Shown in pieces: positions 22,864 to 33,101 of a DNA stretch of 64,000 nucleotides. How positions within the stretch are numbered: the stretch's first letter is position 1; each line of letters starts with the position of its first letter. The position numbers were made by a program, and so were the translations under genes. A model generated the notes under the pieces. The model saw nothing but the letters and a program-made list of their open reading frames with translations. It made no database searches and had not been told where the DNA came from. Origin of the DNA: Lutibaculum baratangense AMV1 (lineage in GTDB: Bacteria; Pseudomonadota; Alphaproteobacteria; Rhizobiales; Tepidamorphaceae); assembly GCF_000496075.1 (NCBI RefSeq), contig NZ_AWXZ01000017.1, positions 248,001 to 312,000 of the forward strand. Reading direction: 5' to 3'.

Positions 22864-24164
22864 GCGCCGAGGAGAAGAAGCGCGGCTGGTTCGGCCGGCT
22901 GTTCGGAGGCGGCAGGCCCGAGGAGGCCGAGCCCGCGCCGGAGGCCGAGGAGCCGGCGGAGGAGAGCGCTACCGGGGAGCCGGAGGCGTCCGGCGAGGAG
23001 GCGCGTCCGGCGGAGGCCCCCGCCTCCCGCGACGAGGCGGCAGCGGCCGCGGCCGAGGCGGAGGCGGAGGAGCCCCTCGCGCCGATCGACGCCATTCCGT
23101 CCGCGCCGGAGCCCGAGACCGGGCCCGCGCTCGACGTCGAGCCTGAGGCGGAGCCCGAAGCCGAACCGCAGCCCGAGCCGGTCGCGGTCGCGCCGGTTGC
23201 GCCCGAAGCGCCCGCCGAGCCGAAGCAATCCTGGTTCCAGCGCCTGCGGGCCGGGCTCTCGCGCTCCTCGAGCGCGCTCGGCCAGTCGATCACCGGGCTC
23301 GTGCGCAAGCGCAAGCTCGACGACGAGATGCTGCAGGATCTCGAGGACGCGCTGATCCAGGCCGATCTGGGCGTTGACACGGCGATGCGCATCACCGAGG
23401 AGCTCGCGCGCCGCCGCTACGACAAGCAGGTGACGGCGGACGAGGTGCGCAGCGTGCTCGCCGAGGAGGTCGAGAAGGTCCTGAAGCCGGTGACGAAGCC
23501 TCTTCAGCCCGATTTCTCGCATAAACCCCACGTCCTCCTGATGGTGGGGGTCAACGGCTCCGGCAAGACCACGACGATCGGCAAGCTCGCGGCGAAGTTC
23601 CGAGCGGACGGCCGCAAGGTCGTGATGGGGGCGGGCGACACGTTCCGCGCCGCCGCGATCGAGCAGCTGAAGGTCTGGGGCGAGCGCACCGGCGCGACCG
23701 TCGTCGCGAAGGCGCAAGGGTCGGACGCGTCGGGGGTCGCCTGGGAGACGCTCGATGTGGCGAAGCGCGAGGGCGCGGACATCGCCCTCGTCGACACGGC
23801 CGGGCGGCTCCAGAACAAGGCGCATCTGATGGACGAACTGACGAAGATCGTTCGCGTGATCCGCAAGCACGACGAGACGGCGCCGCACGACGTCATCCTC
23901 GTGCTCGACGCGACGACCGGGCAGAACGCGATGCAACAGGTCGAGATCTTCCGGCAGGTCTGCGGCGTGACGGGCCTCGTGATGACGAAGCTCGACGGGA
24001 CGGCGCGCGGCGGCATCCTCGTCGCCATATCGGACAAGCACGAGCTGCCGGTCCATGCGATCGGCATCGGCGAGGGGGTCGAGGATCTCGAGGCGTTCGA
24101 CGCCGGCCAGTTCGCCCGGGCGATCGCCGGCGTCGCGGAAGCAAGCACGGAGGAGCGGGCATGA
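22860..24164 (+). CDS. ftsY: Signal recognition particle receptor FtsY
   Basis: FtsY is the SRP receptor GTPase that docks ribosome-nascent chain complexes at the inner membrane. Of 434 residues, about the first 120 form an acidic, Ala/Pro/Glu-rich linker (A domain), followed by the N domain helices and the GTPase G domain with P-loop GVNGSGKTTT, DTAGRLQNKAHL and TKLDGTARGG. The N-terminal EKKRGWFGRLFGG is a typical amphipathic membrane-targeting start. It overlaps both mtaB and yciB by 4 bases, implying tight coupling. Confidence 0.97.
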   Translation: MSAEEKKRGWFGRLFGGGRPEEAEPAPEAEEPAEESATGEPEASGEEARPAEAPASRDEAAAAAAEAEAEEPLAPIDAIPSAPEPETGPALDVEPEAEPEAEPQPEPVAVAPVAPEAPAEPKQSWFQRLRAGLSRSSSALGQSITGLVRKRKLDDEMLQDLEDALIQADLGVDTAMRITEELARRRYDKQVTADEVRSVLAEEVEKVLKPVTKPLQPDFSHKPHVLLMVGVNGSGKTTTIGKLAAKFRADGRKVVMGAGDTFRAAAIEQLKVWGERTGATVVAKAQGSDASGVAWETLDVAKREGADIALVDTAGRLQNKAHLMDELTKIVRVIRKHDETAPHDVILVLDATTGQNAMQQVEIFRQVCGVTGLVMTKLDGTARGGILVAISDKHELPVHAIGIGEGVEDLEAFDAGQFARAIAGVAEASTEERA

Positions 24165-24757
24165 GCGAGACCACCACCACGACCGCCGCGAAGCCGCAGC
24201 CGGAGTGGCTTCAGCCGCTTCTCGAGATCGGCCCGCTCGTGATCTTCTTCATCATGAACTGGCAGCTCGGGATCTACTGGGCCACCGGGGGCTTCATGGC
24301 CGCGATGGTCGTGTCCGTCTCGGCGTCGCTCTTCATCATGAAGCGCCTGCCCGTCATGCCCATCTTCACCCTCGTCGTCGTTCTCCTGTTCGGGTCGCTG
24401 ACCCTGTGGCTGCAGGACGAGACCTTCATCAAGCTGAAGCCGACGATCACGAACCTCGCCTTCGCCCTGATGCTGTGGGCCGGCCTCGCCTTCGACCGGC
24501 CGCTCCTGAAATACGCGTTCGGAACGGTCTTCAACCTCACCCGCGAAGGCTGGCGCATCCTCACGTTCAGGTGGGCGCTGTTCTTCGTTTTCCTGGCGTT
24601 GGTGAACGAGGTCGTCTGGCGCAATTTCTCGACGGACACGTGGGTGGCCTTCAAGGTCTTCGGCATCATGCCGATCACCATGATCTTCGCGATGGCGCAG
24701 CTGCCGGTTCTCAATCGCCACGCGCTGGCGGAGGACGGCGGCGAGCGCCCGTCCTGA
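24161..24757 (+). CDS. yciB: Inner-membrane septation protein A (YciB/IspZ family)
   Basis: A 198-residue, multi-helix inner-membrane protein of the YciB/IspZ family, linked in the literature to septation and envelope integrity, with molecular activity unknown. Typical segments are PLLEIGPLVIFF, the TFIKLKPTI motif, and NEVVWRNFSTDTWVAFKVFG near the C-terminus. The ATG overlaps the ftsY stop, as is usual for this pair in Rhizobiales. Confidence 0.93.
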   Translation: MSETTTTTAAKPQPEWLQPLLEIGPLVIFFIMNWQLGIYWATGGFMAAMVVSVSASLFIMKRLPVMPIFTLVVVLLFGSLTLWLQDETFIKLKPTITNLAFALMLWAGLAFDRPLLKYAFGTVFNLTREGWRILTFRWALFFVFLALVNEVVWRNFSTDTWVAFKVFGIMPITMIFAMAQLPVLNRHALAEDGGERPS

Positions 24758-24806
24758 TCAGCCCCGCGCCTCGCCGGTGCTGGAAGGGGCAGGCGACGCG
24801 GACCCC

Positions 24807-24926
24807 GAATCGGTCACTGCAGGGCTTCGGCCGAATCCGCCGGAGTCTCAGCGGCTTGAGCTTTTCGTCCCGCATTTGTTCCCGATTGAGTCACGGTGAA
24901 CGAATCGGGATTCATAAAGCCGAGTC
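24807..24926. promoter_or_regulatory. Cluster of seven GANTC (CcrM) sites
   Basis: GANTC sites begin at 24807, 24833, 24843, 24888, 24902, 24909 and 24922, seven in 120 bases, where under one would be expected by chance at this base composition. Four of them lie in 39 bases around an inverted repeat, CCCGATT (24881-24887) and AATCGGG (24903-24909). A degenerate CtrA-like motif (TTAA-N7-TAAA) follows at 24938. GANTC is the methylation target of CcrM and the context read by GcrA in alphaproteobacteria, so this is a likely cell-cycle-responsive promoter for the small gene or dnaK downstream. Confidence 0.55.
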
Positions 24927-25005
24927 GGATCAAGCACTTAACAAGCGGTAAAATCGCGGGCGGCGCCCCGGCGGCGACGCAACGCGCCCGCCCGCCGGAG
25001 CCTGG

Positions 25006-25149
25006 ATGAACGAGTGCGGCACGACGGCGTTGATCTCCGGCACGGTCAAGCACGCCATCCGGCTGAAAAGGAGATACGCCATGCTGCGCCGACTGGTGAA
25101 ACTTCTGCTGCTCCGCAAGGGAATCCGGTTCCTCAGGCGCCGCCTGTAG
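25006..25149 (+). CDS. Putative small cationic peptide gene
   Basis: A 47-codon frame starts at ATG 25006 behind GGAG and ends in a strongly basic, Leu-rich segment. An internal in-frame ATG at 25081 is preceded by an excellent AGGAG at 7 bases and would give a 22-residue peptide, MLRRLVKLLLLRKGIRFLRR plus two residues, predicted to be an amphipathic cationic helix. I recognise no family. It lies between the GANTC cluster and the dnaK promoter. Translation is inferred from the ribosome-binding site only, and the shorter form seems the more likely product. Confidence 0.4.
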   Translation: MNECGTTALISGTVKHAIRLKRRYAMLRRLVKLLLLRKGIRFLRRRL

Positions 25150-25188
25150 GCCGGGGAGCCCCCGTTTCCCGCGCCTGCGGTCCCGCGA

Positions 25189-25220
25189 CTTGCGGCCCAA
25201 AATCGACCTTCTTATATACG
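25189..25220 (+). promoter_or_regulatory. Sigma-32 heat-shock promoter of dnaK
   Basis: CTTG (25189-25192), an 18-base spacer and CTTATATACG (25211-25220) fit the alphaproteobacterial sigma-32 consensus CTTG-N17/18-CYTATNTNNG at every fixed position. Transcription would start about 10 bases later and give dnaK a leader of roughly 135 bases. Confidence 0.85.
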
Positions 25221-25363
25221 CTGCAGCCAGCCGGCCCTTCCCGGCGCCGGCCTGAGAATTCAGTGATTTCGAGGGGGCCGTTCCAGACCCCTGTCACCAG
25301 TACCCTGGGCCGGGTGCCTCCTTGGAGGGCCCGGACGGCCTGCCACAAGAAAGGTTCGAAGAT

Positions 25364-27283
<1,920 letters not shown>

Positions 27284-27308
27284 TCGGTCCGATCCGACAC
27301 GAGCATGT

Positions 27309-27338
27309 CATCCCCGGCCCGCGAAACGGCCGGGGATG
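27309..27338. terminator. Strong hairpin between dnaK and dnaJ
   Basis: CATCCCCGGCC and GGCCGGGGATG form a perfect 11-bp stem around an 8-base loop, starting 26 bases after the dnaK stop. No T-run follows, so it is not a classical intrinsic terminator. It could stabilise dnaK mRNA or attenuate read-through into dnaJ, which would explain unequal DnaK and DnaJ levels. Confidence 0.5.
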
Positions 27339-27431
27339 ATGGTTAAGAAAATGGAAACGGGACGGATGCGACCTTCCGCGCGCGAAGCGAACCCGCTTCG
27401 TGCCCACCGCACGTGAGGTCCCCGACGCACC

Positions 27432-28562
27432 ATGGCAAAGCGCGACTATTACGAGACACTGGGTATCGAACGCGGTGCCGGCGACGCGGATGTGAAGCGG
27501 GCCTTCCGCAAGCTCGCGATGCAGTGTCATCCCGACAAGAACCCGGGTGACGCGGAGGCCGAGCACCGCTTCAAGGAGATCAACGAGGCCTACGAGGCCC
27601 TGAAGGATCCCCAGAAGCGCGCGGCCTACGACCGCTTCGGGCACGCCGCCTTCGAGAATGGCGGAGCCGGCCCGCATGGCTTCGGCAACGACTTCGCCTC
27701 CTCCATGTCTGACATATTCGACGATCTGTTCGGCGACATGATGGGCCGCCGCGGCGGAGCCCGCAACGCGCGCCAGCGCGGCGCCGACCTGCGCTACGAC
27801 ATGGAGATCACGCTCGAGGAGGCCTTTGCCGGCAAGGCCGCGGAGATCCGCGTCCCCTCCAGCGTCACATGCGACATCTGCACCGGATCGGGCGCCAAGC
27901 CCGGCACGAGCCCGAAGACGTGCCCGACCTGCGGCGGCGCGGGACGGATCCGGGCGCAGCAGGGCTTCTTCGCCATCGAACGCGCCTGCATCAGCTGCCA
28001 GGGCCGCGGCGAGGTGATCGAGGATCCCTGCACCGGCTGCGGCGGCACGGGCCGGCAGACGAAGGAGCGCACGCTCTCGATCAACATCCCGAAGGGGGTC
28101 GAGGACGGGACACGGATCCGCCTTGCCGAGGAAGGCGAGGCGGGCCTGCGGGGCGGGCCCTCGGGAGACCTCTACATCTTCCTGTCCATCAAGCCGCACG
28201 AGATCTTCCAGCGCGACGGCGCCGACCTGTTCTGCCGTGTGCCGATCTCGATCACGACGGCCGCGCTCGGCGGGCAGTTCGAGGTGCCGACCCTCGACGG
28301 CGGGCGCTCCCGGGTGAAGATTCCGGCGGGCACCCAGAGCGGCAAGCAGTTCCGGCTCGCCGGAAAGGGGATGCCGGTCCTCCGGTCGTCACATTCCGGG
28401 GATCTTTACGTGCAGACTCTCGTTGAAACTCCCGTCAACCTCAGTCGGCGGCAGAGAGAGCTCCTGGAAGAATTCGAGCAGGCATCGTCCGACACGAACA
28501 ACCCGGAATCGAACGGCTTCTTCGCGAAGATGCGCGAGTTCTGGGACGGTCTCGGCACCTAA
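27432..28562 (+). CDS. dnaJ: Molecular chaperone DnaJ (Hsp40)
   Basis: DnaJ stimulates DnaK ATPase activity and presents substrates. The 376 residues contain the J domain with HPD in [12 protein letters not shown], a short Gly/Phe region, four zinc-binding CxxCxGxG repeats ([32 protein letters not shown]) and the C-terminal substrate domains. It follows dnaK by 148 bases with a hairpin between; the next gene, a pmtA-like methyltransferase, is a usual neighbour in rhizobia. Confidence 0.97.
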   Translation: MAKRDYYETLGIERGAGDADVKRAFRKLAMQCHPDKNPGDAEAEHRFKEINEAYEALKDPQKRAAYDRFGHAAFENGGAGPHGFGNDFASSMSDIFDDLFGDMMGRRGGARNARQRGADLRYDMEITLEEAFAGKAAEIRVPSSVTCDICTGSGAKPGTSPKTCPTCGGAGRIRAQQGFFAIERACISCQGRGEVIEDPCTGCGGTGRQTKERTLSINIPKGVEDGTRIRLAEEGEAGLRGGPSGDLYIFLSIKPHEIFQRDGADLFCRVPISITTAALGGQFEVPTLDGGRSRVKIPAGTQSGKQFRLAGKGMPVLRSSHSGDLYVQTLVETPVNLSRRQRELLEEFEQASSDTNNPESNGFFAKMREFWDGLGT

Positions 28563-28597
28563 AAGCCCGCATCAACGACCTATTCGGGAAACACCGT

Positions 28598-29197
28598 ATG
28601 TCCTTGCAGACCGAGCGCACGCCGAAAGAGCTGATCCAGGACGAGCTCGTGTTCTTCCGCGAATGGATCGGAAACCCGCTGAGGACCGGGGCGTTGAGCC
28701 CCAGCAGCCGCAAGCTCGCCCGTGCGATGGCGGCGGAGATCGACCCCGACACCAGCGGGGCGGTGCTCGAGCTCGGCCCCGGGACCGGCGTGTTCACCAA
28801 GGCCCTCCTCGACCACGGCATCGCCGAGGAACGGCTGGTGCTGGTGGAGGCGAACCGCGACTTCGCACGCATGCTCGGGCGCCGCTTCCCGAAGGCGCGC
28901 ATCGTGTGCGGCGACGCCTACGCGATCGACCGCCACCTCGACGAGCTCGGCGAGCGCTCGCTGTCCGGCATCATCACCGGCCTGCCGCTCCTGACGAAGC
29001 CCGTGGGGCAGCGGGTGAGCCTCGTCGAAGCCTGCCTCGACCACGCCGTACCGGGCGCGCCGCTCGTCCAGTTCACCTATGCGCTGCAGCCGCCGGTGCC
29101 GGCCTCCCTCGGCTCCTACGACGTCCGGCGCGCCAGCCGCGTGCTCCTGAACTTCCCGCCCGCGACCGTCTGGGTCTACAGCCGGGCGACATCCTGA
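28598..29197 (+). CDS. pmtA: PmtA-like phospholipid N-methyltransferase
   Basis: The 199-residue protein is a class I SAM-dependent methyltransferase with motif I AVLELGPGTGVFTKAL and a preceding TGALSPSSRKLARAMA segment typical of rhizobial PmtA, which methylates phosphatidylethanolamine toward phosphatidylcholine. Its place directly after dnaJ matches Sinorhizobium and Agrobacterium. The same fold includes rRNA adenine dimethyltransferases, so the substrate assignment relies on synteny and length. No membrane helix is seen; PmtA is a peripheral enzyme. Confidence 0.78.
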   Translation: MSLQTERTPKELIQDELVFFREWIGNPLRTGALSPSSRKLARAMAAEIDPDTSGAVLELGPGTGVFTKALLDHGIAEERLVLVEANRDFARMLGRRFPKARIVCGDAYAIDRHLDELGERSLSGIITGLPLLTKPVGQRVSLVEACLDHAVPGAPLVQFTYALQPPVPASLGSYDVRRASRVLLNFPPATVWVYSRATS

Positions 29198-29272
29198 TTC
29201 GGGCGGGCTTGGCAGCCCGATTCGCAGCCGCTATTGCTGCCCGCGAGGCAACCGACCGGGAGTGACGGCAGC

Positions 29273-29971
29273 ATGGCGATCAAGGGCCAGGATCGTCTCA
29301 TCGTGGCACTCGACGTGCCGAGGGTCGATCAGGCGCGGGATCTCGTCGCCCGGCTCGGCGGCGCGGTGCGCTGGTACAAGATCGGCATGGAGCTCGTGTT
29401 CTCCGGGGAAGGCCTGCCGCTCGCGCGCGAGCTGACGCGGGAGGGCAAGCACGTCTTCCTCGACATGAAGCTGCTCGACATCCCGAACACGGTCGCCGCC
29501 GCGGTCGCGAACATCGCGCGGCTCGGCGTGGCGATGACGACGCTGCACGCCTACCCCCAGACGATGCGGGCCGCCGCCGAGGCCGCCGCCGGAACGGAGC
29601 TGAAGCTCCTCGGCGTCTCCGTGCTGACGAGCTTCGACCAGGACGACCTCGCGCAGACGGGCTACGCCCTTCCGCTCGGCGACCTCGTGGAGCGGCGGGC
29701 GCGGCAGGCGCGCGAGGCGGGCGTGCACGGGATCGTGTGCTCACCCGCCGAGGTGGCCCAGGTGCGCCGTCTCGTGGGCCCCGAGTTCCGCATCGTCGTG
29801 CCGGGCATCCGGCCGCAGGGGGCGGTGGCGGGCGACCAGAAGCGGGTCGCTTCGCCCAGGCAGGCGATCCGGGAGGGGGCGAGCCACGTCGTGGTGGGAC
29901 GGCCGATCACCCAGGCGGAGAACCCGCTGGCGGCCGCGAAGGCGATCATCCAGGAAATCGAATCGGCCTGA
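29273..29971 (+). CDS. pyrF: Orotidine-5'-phosphate decarboxylase
   Basis: PyrF decarboxylates OMP to UMP, the last step of de novo pyrimidine synthesis. The 232-residue TIM-barrel protein has the opening DRLIVALDVPRVDQA, the catalytic Asp-Lys array in FLDMKLLDIPNTV, and the C-terminal phosphate-binding segment VVVGRPIT. The ATG at 29273 replaces an upstream in-frame start at 29234 because it begins the conserved strand. Confidence 0.95.
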   Translation: MAIKGQDRLIVALDVPRVDQARDLVARLGGAVRWYKIGMELVFSGEGLPLARELTREGKHVFLDMKLLDIPNTVAAAVANIARLGVAMTTLHAYPQTMRAAAEAAAGTELKLLGVSVLTSFDQDDLAQTGYALPLGDLVERRARQAREAGVHGIVCSPAEVAQVRRLVGPEFRIVVPGIRPQGAVAGDQKRVASPRQAIREGASHVVVGRPITQAENPLAAAKAIIQEIESA

Positions 29972-30000
29972 GGCCGGCAGCACTTACGGAGGAGGCGAGC

Positions 30001-30300
30001 ATGGCCAAGGGATACTGGATCGTTCACGTCCGGGTGGACGACGCGGAAGGCTACAAGCGCTACGTCGAGGCGAACGCCGCGGCCTTCGCGAAGTACGAGG
30101 GCCGGTTCCTCGTGCGCGGCGGGCGCTTCGAGATGATGGCGGGCGAGATCGCGGGCGACCGGCACGTCGTGATCGAGTTCAAGGATTTCGACACGGCGGT
30201 GGCCTGCTACCGCTCGCCGGAATACCAGCACGCCCTTCAGGTCCGGGGCGACGCGGCGAAGGCGAACGTGATGGTCGTCGAAGGCTACGAGCCGGCGTGA
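30001..30300 (+). CDS. DUF1330 domain protein
   Basis: A 99-residue protein of the DUF1330 family (dimeric alpha-beta barrel): [20 protein letters not shown], then [20 protein letters not shown] and [13 protein letters not shown]. No function is established for the family. A GGAGG ribosome-binding site precedes the ATG. It stands between pyrF and dapB, 25 bases before dapB, the usual Rhizobiales order, and is probably co-transcribed with them. Confidence 0.9.
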   Translation: MAKGYWIVHVRVDDAEGYKRYVEANAAAFAKYEGRFLVRGGRFEMMAGEIAGDRHVVIEFKDFDTAVACYRSPEYQHALQVRGDAAKANVMVVEGYEPA

Positions 30301-30325
30301 CGGCGGGACCGACGGGAGCGGGGCG

Positions 30326-31138
30326 ATGACGGACATGCGGCTGATCGTGGTGGGGGCCGGCGGGCGGATGGGCCGGTCGCTGATCGGCGCGGTGGCCGAG
30401 GCCGACGGCGCAATCCTCGTCGGCGCGATCGAGCGCGAGGGATCGGAGCATCTGGGGAAGGATGCCGGCGAGCTCGCGGGCGTCGGCCATCTCGGCGTCG
30501 AGATCGTCGACGACCCGCTGCCCGTCTTCGCCCGTGCCGACGGCGTCCTCGACTTCACCTCGCCGGCGGCGACGCTCGCCTATAGCGAGCTCGCCGCGCA
30601 GGCCCGCATCGTGCACGTGATCGGCACGACGGGCCTTTCCGACGAGGAGATCGCGCGCCTCGAGCCCGCGGCGCGCCATGCGGTGCTCGTCCGCTCCGGC
30701 AATATGAGCCTCGGCGTCAACCTGCTGGCGGCGCTGACGAAGAAGGTCGCGGCCGCGCTCGACCTCGCCTTCGACATCGAGATCCTCGAGATGCACCACC
30801 GCAACAAGGTCGACGCGCCCTCGGGAACCGCGCTCCTCTTCGGCGAGGCGGCGGCGGAGGGGCGCGGCGTGAAGCTCTCCGACCATGCGGTGCGCTCTCG
30901 CGACGGCCACACCGGCGCACGGCGCGCCGGCGACATCGGCTTCGCCAGCTTGCGCGGCGGATCGGTCGTCGGCGAGCACAGCGTGATCTTCGCGGGTTCC
31001 TCGGAGCGCATCGTCCTGTCGCACGCCGCCGAGGATCGCGGCATCTTCGCCCGCGGCGCGGTGAAGGCCGCGCTGTGGGGCAGGGGGCGCAAGCCCGGGC
31101 ATTATTCCATGGCCGACGTGCTCGGCCTTTCCGACTGA
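30326..31138 (+). CDS. dapB: 4-hydroxy-tetrahydrodipicolinate reductase
   Basis: DapB reduces 4-hydroxy-tetrahydrodipicolinate with NAD(P)H in lysine and diaminopimelate synthesis. The 270-residue protein has the Rossmann motif [16 protein letters not shown], the conserved [19 protein letters not shown], and the substrate loop [16 protein letters not shown]. Length is standard. Confidence 0.96.
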   Translation: MTDMRLIVVGAGGRMGRSLIGAVAEADGAILVGAIEREGSEHLGKDAGELAGVGHLGVEIVDDPLPVFARADGVLDFTSPAATLAYSELAAQARIVHVIGTTGLSDEEIARLEPAARHAVLVRSGNMSLGVNLLAALTKKVAAALDLAFDIEILEMHHRNKVDAPSGTALLFGEAAAEGRGVKLSDHAVRSRDGHTGARRAGDIGFASLRGGSVVGEHSVIFAGSSERIVLSHAAEDRGIFARGAVKAALWGRGRKPGHYSMADVLGLSD

Positions 31139-31168
31139 CATCGTCGACCGCCACGGAGCCAATCAAGC

Positions 31169-31789
31169 ATGGACCGCCTCCTCGTCCTCGTTCGCCACGG
31201 CCAGAGCGAGTGGAACCTGAAGAACCTCTTCACCGGCTGGAAGGACCCGGGCCTGACGGAGAAGGGCATCGAGGAGGCGCGCCTCGCGGGCCGGCGCCTG
31301 AAGGAGCACGGCCTCGGCTTCGACATGGCCTATACGAGCGTGCTCGTGCGGGCGCAGCACACGCTCGACCTCATGCTCGAGGAGATGGGCATCTCCGACC
31401 TGCCGATCACCCGGGACCAGGCGTTGAACGAGCGCGACTACGGCGACCTGTCGGGGCTCAACAAGGACGACGCGCGGGCCGAGTGGGGCGAGGAACAGGT
31501 CCATATCTGGCGCCGCTCCTACGACGTGCCCCCGCCGGGCGGCGAAAGCCTGAAGGACACCCTGGCACGCACCCTGCCCTACTATGTCACCGACATCCTG
31601 CCGCAGGTCATGCGCGGCAAGCGCGTGCTCGTCGCCGCGCACGGCAACTCGCTGCGCTCGATCGTGAAGGTGCTCGAGAACCTCTCGGACGAGGAGATCG
31701 TCGGGCGGGAGATCCCCACGGGCATCCCGATCGTCTATCGGCTGGCCGCCGACACGACCGTCGCGGAGAAGACCGACTACGCCGACTGA
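31169..31789 (+). CDS. gpmA: 2,3-bisphosphoglycerate-dependent phosphoglycerate mutase
   Basis: GpmA interconverts 3- and 2-phosphoglycerate. The 206-residue histidine-phosphatase-fold protein has the catalytic [20 protein letters not shown] near the N-terminus, [13 protein letters not shown] and the second histidine in [14 protein letters not shown]. It is shorter than E. coli GpmA (about 250), as is usual for alphaproteobacteria. It lies 30 bases after dapB. Confidence 0.95.
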   Translation: MDRLLVLVRHGQSEWNLKNLFTGWKDPGLTEKGIEEARLAGRRLKEHGLGFDMAYTSVLVRAQHTLDLMLEEMGISDLPITRDQALNERDYGDLSGLNKDDARAEWGEEQVHIWRRSYDVPPPGGESLKDTLARTLPYYVTDILPQVMRGKRVLVAAHGNSLRSIVKVLENLSDEEIVGREIPTGIPIVYRLAADTTVAEKTDYAD

Positions 31790-31843
31790 GGCGGGCGGAA
31801 CGGGCGGGCGCCCGCGGCGCCCGGCCCGGCCGGGATCACGGCT

Positions 31844-31987
31844 TCATTGCGCGATGTCGCGCGCCGCGGCGCCGGTGGCGTCGGCGGTGTTGCTGATGTC
31901 GCGGCCGGCGCCGCGGATCGTGTTCTCGCATGCGGCGAGGAACACCGTACTCGTGAGGAGGGCGGCAATGACAAGGCTGCGGCGCAT
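31844..31987 (-). CDS. Entericidin-type small lipoprotein
   Basis: A 47-residue protein with a lipoprotein signal peptide (MRRSLVIAALLTSTVFLAAC) and a short mature part containing GAGRDISNTADATG, the entericidin A/B signature. Entericidins form small outer-membrane lipoproteins; in enterobacteria they are a stress-linked antidote and toxin pair, but in alphaproteobacteria single copies are common and the role is unclear. The ATG has AGGA 8 bases upstream. A longer upstream extension of the frame is discounted. Confidence 0.85.
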   Translation of the reverse strand: MRRSLVIAALLTSTVFLAACENTIRGAGRDISNTADATGAAARDIAQ

Positions 31988-32086
31988 CGTTCTCGTCCTC
32001 TGCTGAATCGGAAACCTGCCGGGTTTTCGACAAGAAGAACGTCGCCGCTTCTCCGCCAGTTCCGCCAAGGGAGGTCGCCGGCCCGC

Positions 32087-33013
32087 TCACGAGGCGAGAT
32101 CGCTGCCCTCGCAGATCGCGCGTTCCCAGCCGAGCATCGCCCGCTTGCGGGTCAGGCCCCAGTGATATCCCGTCAGCCGGCCGGTGCCCGCGACGACCCG
32201 GTGACACGGCACGACGAATGAGATCGGGTTCCGCCCGATCGCCGCGCCGACGGCCCGCGCGGCCGTCGGCCTGCCGATGCGGCTGGCGACATCGCCATAG
32301 GTCGTGGCGCGGCCGAACGGGATGCCGAGCAGCGTCTCCCAGACCCGCACCTCGAAGTCGGATCCGATGAGCACGACGCGCAGCGGCGTGTCGGGAGACC
32401 AGGCACCGGTGTCGAAGATGCGCCTCGCCGTCGCTTCGGTCGCCGCCTCGTCGCGCACGTACTCGGCGGCCGGCCAGCGGCGCGTCATGTCCTCGAGCAT
32501 CGCCGCGCGGCCGTCGGCGCCGTCGGCGAAGGCGAGGCCGGCGAGCCCGCGCGGCGTGGTCATGACCAGCGCCTCGCCGAAGAGCGACTCGTGGAAACCA
32601 TAGGTGATGGTGAGACCGCCGCCGCGCGCGCGGTACTCGCCGGGCGTCATCGCCTCGTGCACGACGAACAGGTCGTGGAGCCGGCCCGGCCCGGAAAGCC
32701 CTGCTTCGTAGGCGGTCTCGAGCACCGTCGCCTGCTGGTCGAGGAGGCGCTTGGCATTGTCGAGCGTGATCGCCTGCAGGAAGCATTTCGGCGTGAGGCC
32801 GCACCAGCGCGCGAAGAGGCGCTGCAGCCGCACCGGATCCATGCCGAGATGGCCCGCGATCTCGGGCATCTGGGGCTGGTCCCGCCAGTTCTCGAGGATG
32901 AACTCGATCGTGCGCCTGACGACCTCGTAATCCGAGGCGGATCGTGGGGATGTTTCCCGTGAAACAAGCGCTTCCGTCACTGCCGTCTCGACCCGTGCCG
33001 ATTCGTCCAGCAT
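32087..33013 (-). CDS. Ada-like methylated-DNA-cysteine methyltransferase with AraC domain
   Basis: The 308-residue protein fuses an AraC-type helix-turn-helix (about residues 25-115) to an O6-alkylguanine-DNA alkyltransferase domain with the acceptor-cysteine motif PCHRVV near residue 270 and NPISFV before it. It should remove alkyl groups from O6-methylguanine and may activate its own regulon. The N-terminal zinc domain that lets E. coli Ada sense methylphosphotriesters is absent. The ATG at 33013 has GGGAGGAC immediately upstream and is preferred to the one at 33034. A parS-like sequence encodes VSRET near the N-terminus. Confidence 0.92.
   Translation of the reverse strand: MLDESARVETAVTEALVSRETSPRSASDYEVVRRTIEFILENWRDQPQMPEIAGHLGMDPVRLQRLFARWCGLTPKCFLQAITLDNAKRLLDQQATVLETAYEAGLSGPGRLHDLFVVHEAMTPGEYRARGGGLTITYGFHESLFGEALVMTTPRGLAGLAFADGADGRAAMLEDMTRRWPAAEYVRDEAATEATARRIFDTGAWSPDTPLRVVLIGSDFEVRVWETLLGIPFGRATTYGDVASRIGRPTAARAVGAAIGRNPISFVVPCHRVVAGTGRLTGYHWGLTRKRAMLGWERAICEGSDLAS
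32951..32966. other. parS: parS-like site inside the ada-like gene
   Basis: TGTTTCCCGTGAAACA matches the 16-base parS palindrome with one central change (C for A at position 7). It encodes VSRET, as do the strong sites. It is about 18 kb from parB, so it may be a weak outlying ParB site or a remnant. Confidence 0.55.
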
Positions 33014-33101
33014 GGAGTCCTCCCGGTCATGCATTCTTCAGATGCCGTCGAGATTAGCCCCCTCACCCCGGGCCCGCGACCCGATTCCGGACGGGCGCCG
33101 T

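Noticed and set aside
25348-25362. GGTTCGAA resembling a tRNA T-arm
   Set aside because: No acceptor stem or anticodon arm around it, and it is the leader of dnaK.
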